The notes: generated from the sequence alone by a model not told the origin. A stretch of DNA of 64,000 bases from Butyrivibrio sp. YAB3001 (GCF_900112195.1 NZ_FOKR01000011.1:91120-155119); one strand, 5' to 3'; shown: positions 24,354 to 33,205, numbered from the stretch's first letter. Numbers and translations are program-made.

Positions 24354-26006
24354 ATGGATGAGAATAGCGCAAAGAAGTCCACCCCTAATGGGGATAAGTT
24401 AAAAAATGCAACTACTGCCATGAAGTATGTCAGGACGAAGTTTAGGACCGGCAAGAAGGATAATTCACTTACGCTTCAGGAGCGGAAGGCGCTGGCTAAA
24501 CTGCAGCGTCAGGGCAGAGTAAAAATGTATAAGGATATCACTTCGCAGGAAATCCTTAGAAAGACAGCACATAAGGTAAGAGATACATCAAGTGGTGGTA
24601 ATGATGATCAGAATACCGGGGCAGAGAGTCTTGAAGCAGGACTCTCTGTGGCCGGAGCTGCTGGTAGCAGGCTTCAGTCTGAGCTTTACAGTAAAAAGAG
24701 ATATGAGAATAAACACAAACATGAGATTGCCAAAGAAGATTCTGTAAAGAAGTCCGGCTCCAATCCTCAGTCCAGAGCAAGACAGAGAAGCCAGATGAAG
24801 AAAGAAATCAAGGAACAGGCCTTTAAGGATAGCGCAAAAGAGGCTGCAAATCAGATTGGTGATATTTCAAAAAGGTTTGTTGATAAGGCTGAGGATATCA
24901 CTGGAAAATTTGCAGAATTCATTTCTGAGCATCCAAAAGAAGTGCTGGTTGTAGCTGTTGTGCTGATTCTTATTCTCGGTGTGTGCGGTGTGTTTTCATC
25001 CTGCGGGATCTGTCTTGATGGCGTGTCCCACGTAGGAATAACTACAAGCTATACTGCGGTGGATGAGGAGATACTGGCTGTGGAACAGAACTATCGGGAT
25101 ATGGAGGAAGAACTACAGGAGACCATCGATAATATCGAATCAGATCATCCCGGTTTTGATGAGTATCAGTACACTCTTGATAACATCGGACATAATCCAT
25201 ATCAGCTTGCTGCTGTGTTAACTGTTCTCTATGAACAGTACACAGAAGAAATGGTGCAGGCAAAGATTGAGGAAATCTTCGAAGCTCAGTATGAGCTTAC
25301 GTTGCGTTCCGTTACTGAGATAAGAGAAAGAGAAGTTACCGGTTATCGCTGGGTGGAGGACGAAACTCATGAAGATGGTGGTTACTATGAAGAGTACACC
25401 TACACTGAGCAGTATGAGTGGAAGATCCTGAAGGTAAAGCTTGTAAATAACACCCTTGATACTGTTATAAGGAACATGGGGCTTACCTCAGATCAGATGG
25501 CCAGATACGAAGTCCTTCTTGAGACTTATGGTAACAAGAAATATCTCTTTGATGACGATATTTATTCCATCGTTGATCCGGGCAGATACGGTGATTATGA
25601 GATTCCACCTGAGGCTCTGACCGACACAAGATTTGCCAACATGATCAGAGAAGCTGAAAGATATCTTGGGTACCCTTACGTGTGGGGAGGCAGCAATCCA
25701 AGTACTTCTTTTGACTGTTCAGGATTTGTCTGCTGGGTAATCAATCACTGTGGTAATGGATGGAATGTTGGAAGAACTACAGCCAATGGACTTCTTAATC
25801 GCTGTACAAGGATTCCTGCATCAGAGGCGCGCCCCGGAGATCTTATCTTTTTCAAAGGAACCTATGATGTGAAGGGCGCAAGTCACGTCGGAATCTACGT
25901 TGGCGATGGAATGATGCTCCACTGTGGTTCACCAATCCAGTACACATCCATAAACACCAATTACTGGAGAAAACATTTTTACACTTACGGCAGAATTAAC
26001 GGATAG
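24354..26006 (+). CDS. Conjugation cell-wall hydrolase, NlpC/P60 (CD1108 type)
   Basis: The 550-residue protein has a long basic cytoplasmic N-terminus, a membrane helix at about residues 198-218, an extracellular stalk with coiled-coil-like segments, and a C-terminal NlpC/P60 peptidase. Cys455 ('FDCSGFV') and His511 ('ASHVGIYVG') are the catalytic pair. It would open peptidoglycan for the mating channel. No separate lysozyme-like domain was recognised in the stalk (about 225-415). Confidence 0.9.
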   Translation: MDENSAKKSTPNGDKLKNATTAMKYVRTKFRTGKKDNSLTLQERKALAKLQRQGRVKMYKDITSQEILRKTAHKVRDTSSGGNDDQNTGAESLEAGLSVAGAAGSRLQSELYSKKRYENKHKHEIAKEDSVKKSGSNPQSRARQRSQMKKEIKEQAFKDSAKEAANQIGDISKRFVDKAEDITGKFAEFISEHPKEVLVVAVVLILILGVCGVFSSCGICLDGVSHVGITTSYTAVDEEILAVEQNYRDMEEELQETIDNIESDHPGFDEYQYTLDNIGHNPYQLAAVLTVLYEQYTEEMVQAKIEEIFEAQYELTLRSVTEIREREVTGYRWVEDETHEDGGYYEEYTYTEQYEWKILKVKLVNNTLDTVIRNMGLTSDQMARYEVLLETYGNKKYLFDDDIYSIVDPGRYGDYEIPPEALTDTRFANMIREAERYLGYPYVWGGSNPSTSFDCSGFVCWVINHCGNGWNVGRTTANGLLNRCTRIPASEARPGDLIFFKGTYDVKGASHVGIYVGDGMMLHCGSPIQYTSINTNYWRKHFYTYGRING

Positions 26007-26015
26007 GAGGAAGGC

Positions 26016-26312
26016 ATGAACGAGAGAATTGAAAGACTCCGTGAAGAGCTGGAAAGGGCGAGGCAGAGAAAAGCCGAAGCTGATCAGAGAGTAAAGAACT
26101 GTGAGACAAGGCTTAAGGAAGCTGAGAACAACCAGTTCATCGCAGAAATGAGGAAGCTTGATCTCAGACCTGAAGAGGTTGCAAGGATTCTTCAGAAAGC
26201 TCTTGAGGAGAGACAGGCTGAAGCAGCTGCTGAGATATTTGCTATGAAAACTCCTGCAGCTGATAGTTACGAAGATGAAGAAAGTGAGGTTTTAGAGGAT
26301 GAAGAAATTTAA
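26016..26312 (+). CDS. DUF4315 family protein
   Basis: The 98-residue protein is a coiled coil in its first half ('RLREELERARQRKAEADQRVKNCETRLKEAE') with the conserved 'LRPEEVARILQKA' and an acidic tail, matching DUF4315 from Firmicute conjugation operons. The stop overlaps the next gene by 14 bases. Confidence 0.85.
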   Translation: MNERIERLREELERARQRKAEADQRVKNCETRLKEAENNQFIAEMRKLDLRPEEVARILQKALEERQAEAAAEIFAMKTPAADSYEDEESEVLEDEEI

Positions 26313-26958
26313 TAGATACTGTGTAAGGGCTGTTGCGGTTGCATCAGCTTTTTTTATTGGAATGACACCGGTAACAGCTTTTGCTTATGTGGATCCTGCA
26401 GAGGAGACAGCAGAGGAGGAAATCATTCCTGAAGAGCCTGAGGAAGATCCTATAGAGGAATATGGCCCTCTTACTCCCGATGGCAACATGGAGCTGGTTG
26501 ATGATTACGGCACTTTGGAGTGTGGCGGGAAACAGTTTATTACTGTAGTCAGCAAGACAGGCCATTACTTCTATATCATCATCGACAGAGATGATGATGG
26601 AAATGAAAACGTACATTTTCTGAATCTTGTGGATGAGGCAGATCTTCTTAAGCTGATGGATGAGGAAGAGGTGGAAGAGTACATGGCATCCAAGACGGAA
26701 AAAGAGGAAGAGCCTGAACCTGTAGTTGCTCCGGAACCCGAGCCTGAGCCGGAGCCTACACCGGTGAAAAAGGATTACACACCACTTTTGATAGTACTTC
26801 CGATAATGGGTATCGGTCTCATTGCAGGATACTTTGCTCTTAAGAAAAAGAAGAGTCAGCCAAAGGATGAACCTGATCCTGATGCAGATTATGTGGATGA
26901 AGAGACAGATTATCTTGAGCAGATATCTGAAGATGAAGGTGATGAGAGCGATGAGTAA
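26299..26958 (+). CDS. DUF4366/CD1107-type mobile element membrane protein
   Basis: The 219-residue protein has a signal-like helix (residues about 10-30), an acidic spacer, the CD1107 domain ('MELVDDYGTLECGGKQFITVVSKTGHYFYIIIDRD ... VHFLNLVDEADLL'), a Pro-Glu repeat, a membrane helix (about 163-181) and an acidic tail. It is a standard component after DUF4315 in Tn1549-like operons. The role is probably a channel accessory. Confidence 0.85.
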   Translation: MKKFNRYCVRAVAVASAFFIGMTPVTAFAYVDPAEETAEEEIIPEEPEEDPIEEYGPLTPDGNMELVDDYGTLECGGKQFITVVSKTGHYFYIIIDRDDDGNENVHFLNLVDEADLLKLMDEEEVEEYMASKTEKEEEPEPVVAPEPEPEPEPTPVKKDYTPLLIVLPIMGIGLIAGYFALKKKKSQPKDEPDPDADYVDEETDYLEQISEDEGDESDE

Positions 26959-27283
26959 TCGGGACAAGATAGTTCTTTTCAGGATGAAGCCTGAGGAGCT
27001 AAAGCTTGTTTATGACAAGATGGAGGCAGCTGGGGTTAAGAACCTCAGCGCTTTCATCAGAAAGCTTGTACTTACAGGATATGTGATTGAGGTCGATATG
27101 TCAGACTTTCGTGAGATCAGAAGACTTGCCAGTATCAATAGCAACAATCTGAATCAGTACGCAAGAAGGGCCAATGAGACCGGAAGTATATATAAGGCTG
27201 ATATAGAGAATCTGCAGAAATCACATCAGGAGATAATAAGGCTTTTGGGAGAGCTTCTTGATAAGTTCACTGCTATGTCATAG
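26951..27283 (+). CDS. mobC: MobC-type relaxosome accessory protein
   Basis: The 110-residue protein begins 'KIVLFRMKPEELKLVYDKMEAAGVKNLSAFIRKLVLTG', a ribbon-helix-helix domain, followed by the MobC segment 'RRLASINSNNLNQYARRANETGSIY'. MobC proteins bind the origin of transfer and help the relaxase melt DNA. ATG 26951 overlaps the previous gene by eight bases; ATG 26942 is also possible. Its stop codon is inside a perfect dyad (27266-27290). Confidence 0.87.
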   Translation: MSNRDKIVLFRMKPEELKLVYDKMEAAGVKNLSAFIRKLVLTGYVIEVDMSDFREIRRLASINSNNLNQYARRANETGSIYKADIENLQKSHQEIIRLLGELLDKFTAMS

Positions 27284-27290
27284 CAGTGAA
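27266..27290. promoter_or_regulatory. Perfect 12-1-12 dyad before the relaxase (oriT or translational control candidate)
   Basis: Arms 27266-27277 and 27279-27290 are perfectly complementary around one base, overlapping the mobC stop and adjoining the relaxase ribosome site GAGGTGAGG (27291-27299). Such a dyad could mark the nick region of an origin of transfer or act as an RNA hairpin that limits relaxase synthesis. Confidence 0.5.
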
Positions 27291-27301
27291 GAGGTGAGGA
27301 A

Positions 27302-28666
27302 ATGGCGGCAACAAAGCTGATAGCGATGCATAAAAATGTTGGCATGACAGTGGGACAGTGTCTTGGAGCCAGACTTAAATATGCTGAGGATGAGGAAAAA
27401 ACAGATGATGAGAGATACATAACGTCTTATGCCTGCAACTGGAAAATTGCCAAGGAAGAATTCATGGACTTTCGGAATGAATACTTCAAAACTCATGATG
27501 CAATTCAAGGAGATATCATTGCTTATCAGATCCGCCAATCCTTTAAGCCTGGTGAAGTTACCCCGGAAGAAGCAAATGCAATTGGCTATGAAACTGCCAT
27601 GAGGTTCACGAAGGGAGAGCACGCTTTTGTGTGCTGCACCCATGTGGACAAGGCTCATATTCATAACCATGTGATTTACAGCGCGGTCAATCTTCATTGT
27701 GATAAGAAATTCAGGGATTCCTGGTTTTGCGGAATTGGTTTAAGGCGCCTTAGTGACATAATCTGCCTTGAGCATGGATTGTCGGTTATTGAACCTTATA
27801 AGTTCAAGATACCGAGGCCAAAGTATGATAAGTCATATCGGCAGAATATCAGAGAATCCATCGATGTGGGACTTTTGCAGAATCCCAAAACCTTCGAAGA
27901 GCTACTTCAATTTCTGGAGAAGGAAGGCTATGAGCTGAAGCGTGGAAAGCATCTTGCTATCAGAGAAAGCGGTAGAAAGAATTTCATCCGTTTCAAATCT
28001 CTTGGAGATCAGTATTCTGTGGATTTTCTGAAAAAGCAGATTGAAGGCGAGGCGGATGTTTCTCGTAAAGAGCCCGAAAAGAAATTTGACCTTCTCATCG
28101 ATATTCAGGAGAAGCTTCGTCAGGGAAAAGGCAAAGGCTATGAACGCTGGAGTCAGAGGTATAACAACAAAGCCATCATGAAGACTCTTCTTTATCTTGA
28201 GGAAAAGGGAATCCGAAGCTATGCGCAGCTTAAGGAATTAGCTGATTCCTCTGCTTCAGATTTCAGAGATCTGACGGAAAAGATAAAAAAGGTTGAGGCG
28301 AGGATTGAGAAACTTTCTGAAATCAGAAAACAGCTAAGGAACTATGCCAGAACAAAGGATGTTTTTACCGAATATGCCAAAGGCGGTTTCAAGGCTAAGT
28401 TCTATGAAGCTCATCGCGAGGAAATCACAATCTATAAAGCAGCTAAAAAAGCATTTGCTGAGTATGGTGGGAACATACCGAAATCAAAAGATCTAACAAA
28501 AGAGATTGAGGCACTTATGGACGAGAAGAAAAGTTATTACAGGGACTATAAGTTGGTCCGTGACGATAACAAAACTCTTCAGGAAGCTCGTCGTAATGTG
28601 GAGCTGTTTTTACAGATTCCGCAAGAAACAAGAGAACCAAAAAGACAGCATACAGCAGCTCGGTGA
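27302..28666 (+). CDS. MOBP-type relaxase (MobA/VirD2 family)
   Basis: The 454-residue protein would nick the origin of transfer and pilot the strand. The metal-binding motif HVDKAHIHNH is at residues 114-123, and 'ITSYACN' and 'AYQIRQSFKPGEVTPEEANAIGYE' precede it as in the MobA/VirD2 family. A catalytic Tyr is likely in the N-terminal 40 residues ('KYAEDEEKTDD' region). The C-terminal 150 residues are helical. Start ATG 27302 directly follows the dyad. Confidence 0.92.
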   Translation: MAATKLIAMHKNVGMTVGQCLGARLKYAEDEEKTDDERYITSYACNWKIAKEEFMDFRNEYFKTHDAIQGDIIAYQIRQSFKPGEVTPEEANAIGYETAMRFTKGEHAFVCCTHVDKAHIHNHVIYSAVNLHCDKKFRDSWFCGIGLRRLSDIICLEHGLSVIEPYKFKIPRPKYDKSYRQNIRESIDVGLLQNPKTFEELLQFLEKEGYELKRGKHLAIRESGRKNFIRFKSLGDQYSVDFLKKQIEGEADVSRKEPEKKFDLLIDIQEKLRQGKGKGYERWSQRYNNKAIMKTLLYLEEKGIRSYAQLKELADSSASDFRDLTEKIKKVEARIEKLSEIRKQLRNYARTKDVFTEYAKGGFKAKFYEAHREEITIYKAAKKAFAEYGGNIPKSKDLTKEIEALMDEKKSYYRDYKLVRDDNKTLQEARRNVELFLQIPQETREPKRQHTAAR

Positions 28667-28893
28667 TGCTTTTATCACGAGAGAATCGAGTGATCAGGTC
28701 AGGCCGAATTTTGGCCGGGGTAAAGGGTTTGGGAGTAACCTCCCAACAAGCGGCAAGAGCATTTGTATTACGAATGCACTGCTTGCCACTTCTTTTTAGC
28801 CCTCGTAGGGATTCTTTGGGAAGCGGCGCGGCGACAAGCTTTTTGGGAGCAATGCCGCTCAAAACACACAAAATAACAGGAGGATAAAAAATC
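28667..28893. other. Structured intergenic region after the relaxase
   Basis: Four hairpins are packed here: GTGAT/ATCAC (28663-28678), GGCC-N7-GGCC, GGGAG-TAAC-CTCCC (28731-28744), and a long stem (outer arms 28752-28757 and 28782-28787; inner 28759-28765 and 28771-28777) followed by TTCTTTTT, which looks like a terminator. A 74-codon frame crosses the region, but is more likely incidental. It is an alternative origin-of-transfer candidate. Confidence 0.5.
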
Positions 28894-29292
28894 ATGAACA
28901 AAGTAATGTTATCAGGGAGATTAACAAGGGATGCAGAGATCAGAAATGCTGACTCTGACAAGAAGGTTGCGAGAGGAACTTTGGCTGTGGACAGAGACTT
29001 CAAAAAGGAAGGTGATGGTCCCAATGCTGACTTCATAGGAATCGTTGGCTTTAAGAATCAGGCTGACTTTCTTGAGAAGTTTGGCAAGAAGGGTGTGAAG
29101 TTCATTGTGATCGGTCGCATTCAGACTGGTAGCTATGATAAGGATGGAACCAGAGTTTACACAACTGATGTCATAGCGGAGAGAATTGAATTTGCCGAGA
29201 GCAAGAAAGCTTCAGAAGACGGATCCGGCGATTCTGGAGATGGGTTTTCGAATATTCCTGACGGATATGATGACAGCATGCCTTTTAATTGA
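28894..29292 (+). CDS. ssb: Single-stranded DNA-binding protein
   Basis: The 132-residue protein carries the SSB OB-fold pattern: 'MNKVMLSGRLTRDAEIRNADSDKKVARGTLAVDRDFK', 'DFIGIVGFKNQADFLEKFGKKGVKFIVIGRIQTGSY' and 'VYTTDVIAERIEF'. The C-terminus ends DDSMPFN, close to the usual acidic tip but ending in Asn. It would protect transferred single strands after entry. ATG 28894 follows AGGAGG. Confidence 0.92.
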   Translation: MNKVMLSGRLTRDAEIRNADSDKKVARGTLAVDRDFKKEGDGPNADFIGIVGFKNQADFLEKFGKKGVKFIVIGRIQTGSYDKDGTRVYTTDVIAERIEFAESKKASEDGSGDSGDGFSNIPDGYDDSMPFN

Positions 29293-29305
29293 GGAGGATG
29301 AAGCA

Positions 29306-30439
29306 GTGGAAGAAGTAAAAACCAAGTTTAAGATTGACGAGATCACCGAAAAGCTAGAAAAAGGCATCGGTGATCTTTTTAATTCAGACAAATACAAAGC
29401 GTACCTTAACACTATGTCCAAGTTCCATAGTTATAGCGTGAACAACACAATACTTATAGCAATGCAGAGACCGGATGCAACACTTGTTGCCGGTTACGAT
29501 GCCTGGCAGGAGAAGTTTGACAGGCATGTGAAAAAGGGAGCAAAGGGCATAAAGATAATCGCTCCGGTCAAAGTGAAAAAGCAGATTGTCGTTCAGGGAG
29601 AACACTCATATTCTGATTCGGGCGACAAAATCCCAATCTATAAGCCAGGGGAAACCCAGGAAGAATATGATAAGCGTATGTCTCAGACTACCAAGGAAGT
29701 GGAGTATACAAACTTCAGGGTTACAACGGTTTTCGATGTAAGCGATACTGAGGGAAAAGAGCTTCCGACTCTCGGAGTGAACGAGCTCATGGGCTCTGTT
29801 GATGGCTATGAGAAACTTAAGATGGCACTGGAAGAGACTTCCAAGGTTCCTGTCGATTATGGCCTTGTAACCAGCGGAGCAAAAGGCTTCTTTTCACCCG
29901 AGATGCACAAGATCTGTGTGCAGAGTGGCATGTCAGAGGTCCAGACTGTAAAGACAATTATTCATGAAATGGCACATGCGTTACTGCATGATAAGACAGA
30001 TGATCCGGAACAGATGGTGAATCCAAAATCCAAGAATACCAAGGAAGTAGAAGCTGAGTCTATCGCCTATGTGGTCTGCCAGCACTTCGGTATTGATACT
30101 TCAGATTACTCCTTCGGTTATATTGCAGGATGGAGTTCTGATAAAGATACAAAAGAGCTGAAAGCTTCAATGGAGATTATCAGAAAGTCTGCGTCAAAGA
30201 TGATCTGTGACTGTGAATGTGCTATGGCAAAACAGCAGGAAGCAGAGAAAAAGGATGTGGCTATGGTCATGGCTGAGGCCAATATTCTGGTTGCCGGATC
30301 TGAGAAAATGAAGCTTGCTGATGATAAGAAATCTTCCATCATGGACAAGCTGAAGTCAAAACTGAATATCGTGGGATCGCAACAAAAGGTAGAAAAGGCT
30401 TTAGAGAATAAAGTCAAAACACCTGAGCTTGTGAGATGA
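29306..30439 (+). CDS. ArdC-like protein with metallopeptidase domain
   Basis: The 377-residue protein has an N-terminal ArdC-type ssDNA-binding domain ('YLNTMSKFHSYSVNNTILIAMQRPDATLVAGYDAWQEKFDRHVKKGAKGIKI') and a zinc metallopeptidase motif 'IIHEMAHALLH' (HExxH). 'EVEAESIAYVVCQHFGID' gives the third ligand region. ArdC proteins protect incoming DNA from restriction. GTG 29306 after GAGGAGG is the likely start. It closes the transfer operon, followed by a terminator. Confidence 0.87.
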   Translation: MEEVKTKFKIDEITEKLEKGIGDLFNSDKYKAYLNTMSKFHSYSVNNTILIAMQRPDATLVAGYDAWQEKFDRHVKKGAKGIKIIAPVKVKKQIVVQGEHSYSDSGDKIPIYKPGETQEEYDKRMSQTTKEVEYTNFRVTTVFDVSDTEGKELPTLGVNELMGSVDGYEKLKMALEETSKVPVDYGLVTSGAKGFFSPEMHKICVQSGMSEVQTVKTIIHEMAHALLHDKTDDPEQMVNPKSKNTKEVEAESIAYVVCQHFGIDTSDYSFGYIAGWSSDKDTKELKASMEIIRKSASKMICDCECAMAKQQEAEKKDVAMVMAEANILVAGSEKMKLADDKKSSIMDKLKSKLNIVGSQQKVEKALENKVKTPELVR

Positions 30440-30443
30440 TGAA

Positions 30444-30491
30444 AAGGGCAGTTCTGTGGCTTATATGGTCATGGGGCTGCCCTTCTTTTTT
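30444..30491 (+). terminator. Terminator of the transfer operon
   Basis: AAGGGCAG (30444-30451) and CTGCCCTT (30477-30484) form an 8-bp stem followed by CTTTTTTTA. Between here and 30655 no gene was seen. Confidence 0.8.
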
Positions 30492-30655
30492 ATTGTCCAA
30501 ACCACATCATATTGTGGCTTTTACTCGGTTCAAATCGCAACATGCAGTTGGTGTTTTTATGGGACTGTTGATTTTTTAAAATTTGGGTACAAGGAGATGT
30601 GAAAAAGATTTTTTGGGGCAAACTGCAATTTTTAATGAGAAAGGCGGGATGCATT

Positions 30656-31078
30656 ATGAAGAGATTAGTATTAACAATTACAGCAACTTTAATTTTTACT
30701 TTTGTTTTATCAGCAGCAAGCATCACAGCTCATGCTGAAGGTTTTGACTGGCAAGCATATTACGAAAATGCCAAGGCAAAAAGAGAGCAGCGAGAGAAAG
30801 AGCACATGGAAAAATGGCTCGATGAACTTGAGGCAGATGGCAATCTAACACAGGCTGCAATTGATGCAGCTGGTAAGTATGGAGAGGGTAGAGTGCCCAA
30901 TAATAATTCTGGCAAGAGCTCAAAGAGCAGTGGTGGTAGCTCTGGAAGTTCATCAGGATCTTACTATTCGGGTTCAGGGAAAGGATGGGTATACTCCTGT
31001 GATGAGCTTCATGTAATTGGACTTCCTGAAGGAGAAAACGGATATACAAAACCTGGATGGTATGGAGATATCGACTGA
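30656..31078 (+). CDS. Secreted Ser/Gly-rich small protein
   Basis: The 140-residue protein has a signal peptide (MKRLVLTITATLIFTFVLSAASITAHA, cleavage near residue 27), a charged helical segment, a Ser/Gly-rich linker and an aromatic C-terminus ('GKGWVYSCDELHVIGLPEGENGYTKPGWYGDID'). ATG 30656 follows AAGGCGGG. It was not recognised as a known family. It is the first of a run of small unknown genes between the transfer operon and the defence island. Confidence 0.65.
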   Translation: MKRLVLTITATLIFTFVLSAASITAHAEGFDWQAYYENAKAKREQREKEHMEKWLDELEADGNLTQAAIDAAGKYGEGRVPNNNSGKSSKSSGGSSGSSSGSYYSGSGKGWVYSCDELHVIGLPEGENGYTKPGWYGDID

Positions 31079-31157
31079 GGAATAAATAGTCTACATGGTG
31101 GGGCGCGATCATCTATCACGCCCTGCTACGACCTAAACAAGGAAGGTGGGTGATGCC

Positions 31158-31355
31158 ATGGAGATACTTATTCTAATAATCGCAATAATAGTTGTTTTCT
31201 ACAGGAAACATAAAGGCACAATTCTTAAAAGTATGAAAAAGATAGCCTTGAAAGCTATGGCAATAGCACTATCACTGATAGTTGTGATTGCTGTTTTAGT
31301 AACGGAATTGGCTGAAAGGCTTCTGGATAGTATCAGCAAAGAAGAACAAAAATAA
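31158..31355 (+). CDS. Small membrane protein, unknown
   Basis: The 65-residue protein has two hydrophobic helices (residues about 2-14 and 30-52) separated by a basic loop and ends in a charged tail. ATG 31158 has AAGGTGG at good distance; GTG 31146 is the longer alternative. No family was recognised. Confidence 0.5.
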   Translation: MEILILIIAIIVVFYRKHKGTILKSMKKIALKAMAIALSLIVVIAVLVTELAERLLDSISKEEQK

Positions 31356-31393
31356 AATGGTTTAGATAAAGCCGGTAAGGTAGGAGGTAGCAT

Positions 31394-31585
31394 ATGTTCT
31401 TTGGAAAGAAAGACAAGGATGTAAGACTTACAGATAAAGAGTACAAGAATTTAGTAGGAAATATGAGCAAGAAGGAACGAAAGGATTTTGACCGTAGGCA
31501 GAAGGAATTCAGGCGCGATAGAGAAGATGATCGTCTGGATGCATGGCTAGACTTCGAAGATGAAATGGATGATATGGGGTGGTAA
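31394..31585 (+). CDS. Small highly charged protein, unknown
   Basis: The 63-residue protein is rich in Lys, Arg, Asp and Glu ('KKERKDFDRRQKEFRRDREDD') and ends 'WLDFEDEMDDMGW'. A good GTAGGAGG site precedes ATG 31394. It is cytoplasmic and unrecognised. Confidence 0.5.
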   Translation: MFFGKKDKDVRLTDKEYKNLVGNMSKKERKDFDRRQKEFRRDREDDRLDAWLDFEDEMDDMGW

Positions 31586-31602
31586 GCCCGGAAAGGATGA
31601 TT

Positions 31603-31755
31603 ATGAAAGCTTCAGAATTCATTTTGTTATTTGGAAGAAACTGCAGACCGGTAGATAAGTATGATGTGGCTATTGCAAAGATGGCGATCTTTGCTGTGAA
31701 GTTCATGTTGTTTCTGGTAATAGCTTTTGCATTACTTCTTGTGATCATATTTTAA
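31603..31755 (+). CDS. 50-residue single-pass membrane protein
   Basis: ATG 31603 (or 31597) follows GAAAGG. The frame encodes about 28 soluble residues and a C-terminal membrane helix (MAIFAVKFMLFLVIAFALLLVIIF) before TAA at 31753. It fits the tight spacing of the small-gene run. Function unknown. Confidence 0.45.
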   Translation: MKASEFILLFGRNCRPVDKYDVAIAKMAIFAVKFMLFLVIAFALLLVIIF

Positions 31756-31778
31756 GAAATGAAGGGAGAACTAAATAG

Positions 31779-33008
31779 ATGAGTGAATTCGTAATTGAAA
31801 ACGGTATAGTAATCGATGATATAGATAGTGTAGTAAATGGAATCCGTAACATTACTGGCAAGAGTCTATCTGATGCAGAAACATTAAAAGCATTCATAAC
31901 AAAAGAAAAAGCAACCAAATACTATATAAATAAAAAATGTCTGGCAAAAATGCAACCGGATAGAGATTCAGTCTATCTATGGTTGGATAGCGGTTTTGTC
32001 GATCACTATGGGAATACAATAATGATCTCATTGTTGAACGATAGTTATGGCGGATACATAGGTCACTACTACGGAACGATGGATGTGTTGGCAAATGCTA
32101 TAAAGAGTTATTATCCTAGAAATTCAAAAGATATAAACCGTAATCTTAGCAGTCTGAAGAACAAGTATCAGAATAAAATAGCTGAAAGAGATCACCGACA
32201 TATTGAAAGTGAACAGGAATATTTGATTATGATGAGTAATGGTGAAACGGCATACTCTGAAATAGAGTCGTTGATCAATGGTCTAGACATTACTTTTGAA
32301 GAATTGGGTGAAGAACATGAAGTTCATGCACCAGAATCTCATAATCCAGAACCATCTTTCCAAGAAATAGATATGTCGCTTAAGGAAAAAGAAATAACCA
32401 TGGGGCTTCTGTTTGATACCATCGACAACATGCAGAATTATATCAACGAGCTTCTTGAGGAACTAAAGAAATCTAATGAGGACAAAACTAGGTTAAAGGA
32501 ATTAGAGCAGCGAAATAAAGCCCTTGAGCAGGCACTGGTTGATATTAGATGCTTTAATTCCGAGACAGTTGCTCCTGAGACAAAAGAAAAAGAGACCATG
32601 GCTGGTCATAATCTTCTTGGGCGAAGAGGAAAAATATTGGTACTTGGAGCATCGGCTCTTGATGAAAAAACAATGACTGGAATAGCTAAACAGTATGGCT
32701 TTAGAAAGGACGACATTGACTATATGCTTGATTATGATAAGGTTAAAAGTTTTGCTGGAAGAAGTAATAATCTTAGCAAGTACGCAGCGATTATTCTCGG
32801 TGCATGTCCTCACAAAGTTCAGAAACTGGGTGATTGGAGCAGTATTGTTGAGAAATGTAAGAGCTCAGAAAACATGCCAATAGCAATAGATGCCAGAAGC
32901 AGAGTGGGCGAGCTTAAGGTGACAAAAGAGTCATTCAAGAATGCGCTACTGTCATTATTTAAAAAGCTGAACGAAGAAAATGTGTTGGCGGATTGTGTTA
33001 TTGCATGA
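31779..33008 (+). CDS. Coiled-coil protein with C-terminal Rossmann-like domain, unknown
   Basis: The 409-residue protein has an N-terminal soluble region (1-200), a coiled coil (about 205-262) and a C-terminal alpha/beta domain (about 283-405). That domain begins 'GRRGKILVLGASALDEKTMTGIAKQYGFRKDDIDYMLDY' and contains 'YAAIILGACPHKV' and 'MPIAIDARSRVGELKVTKESF'. The pattern is loosely like DUF2325-type or BRCT-like signalling domains, but no assignment is safe. ATG 31779 follows AAGGGAG. Confidence 0.55.
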   Translation: MSEFVIENGIVIDDIDSVVNGIRNITGKSLSDAETLKAFITKEKATKYYINKKCLAKMQPDRDSVYLWLDSGFVDHYGNTIMISLLNDSYGGYIGHYYGTMDVLANAIKSYYPRNSKDINRNLSSLKNKYQNKIAERDHRHIESEQEYLIMMSNGETAYSEIESLINGLDITFEELGEEHEVHAPESHNPEPSFQEIDMSLKEKEITMGLLFDTIDNMQNYINELLEELKKSNEDKTRLKELEQRNKALEQALVDIRCFNSETVAPETKEKETMAGHNLLGRRGKILVLGASALDEKTMTGIAKQYGFRKDDIDYMLDYDKVKSFAGRSNNLSKYAAIILGACPHKVQKLGDWSSIVEKCKSSENMPIAIDARSRVGELKVTKESFKNALLSLFKKLNEENVLADCVIA

Positions 33009-33083
33009 AAGATGTATATGAAAAAAGTTGGGCAGATTCGTAGAATGGTAATATTTCGGAAATATTATAACGCCTATTAGGGC

Positions 33084-33117
33084 AACCTCTTCTAAATTAA
33101 ATTAGAAGGGGTTGTTT
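33084..33117 (+). terminator. Intrinsic terminator
   Basis: AACCTCTTCTAA (33084-33095) and TTAGAAGGGGTT (33102-33113) pair with one G-T, followed by GTTTT. It separates the small-gene run from the restriction-modification locus. Confidence 0.7.
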
Positions 33118-33128
33118 TACGATATTGG

Positions 33129-33146
33129 CAATTGTTGCTTAAAAAC
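33129..33146. repeat. 18-bp direct repeat, left copy
   Basis: The 18-mer starting CAATTGTTGC is identical to 38706-38723 on the other side of the restriction-modification locus, about 5.6 kb away. It may be a shared operator upstream of the two outer methyltransferase genes or a scar of cassette insertion. Confidence 0.6.
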
Positions 33147-33205
33147 GGTTGTCTGTTCTTGTTGAGATGATAATATATTTATTCTCAACTGGGGAAAGGA
33201 AAGAC

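Noticed and set aside
26344..26967. 207-codon antisense frame.
   Set aside because: It is a shadow of the CD1107-type gene caused by its acidic codon composition.
28663..28887. 74-codon frame after the relaxase.
   Set aside because: It crosses several strong hairpins, begins in the relaxase stop region and has no convincing ribosome site; a structured DNA region is more likely, although conserved translation cannot be excluded.
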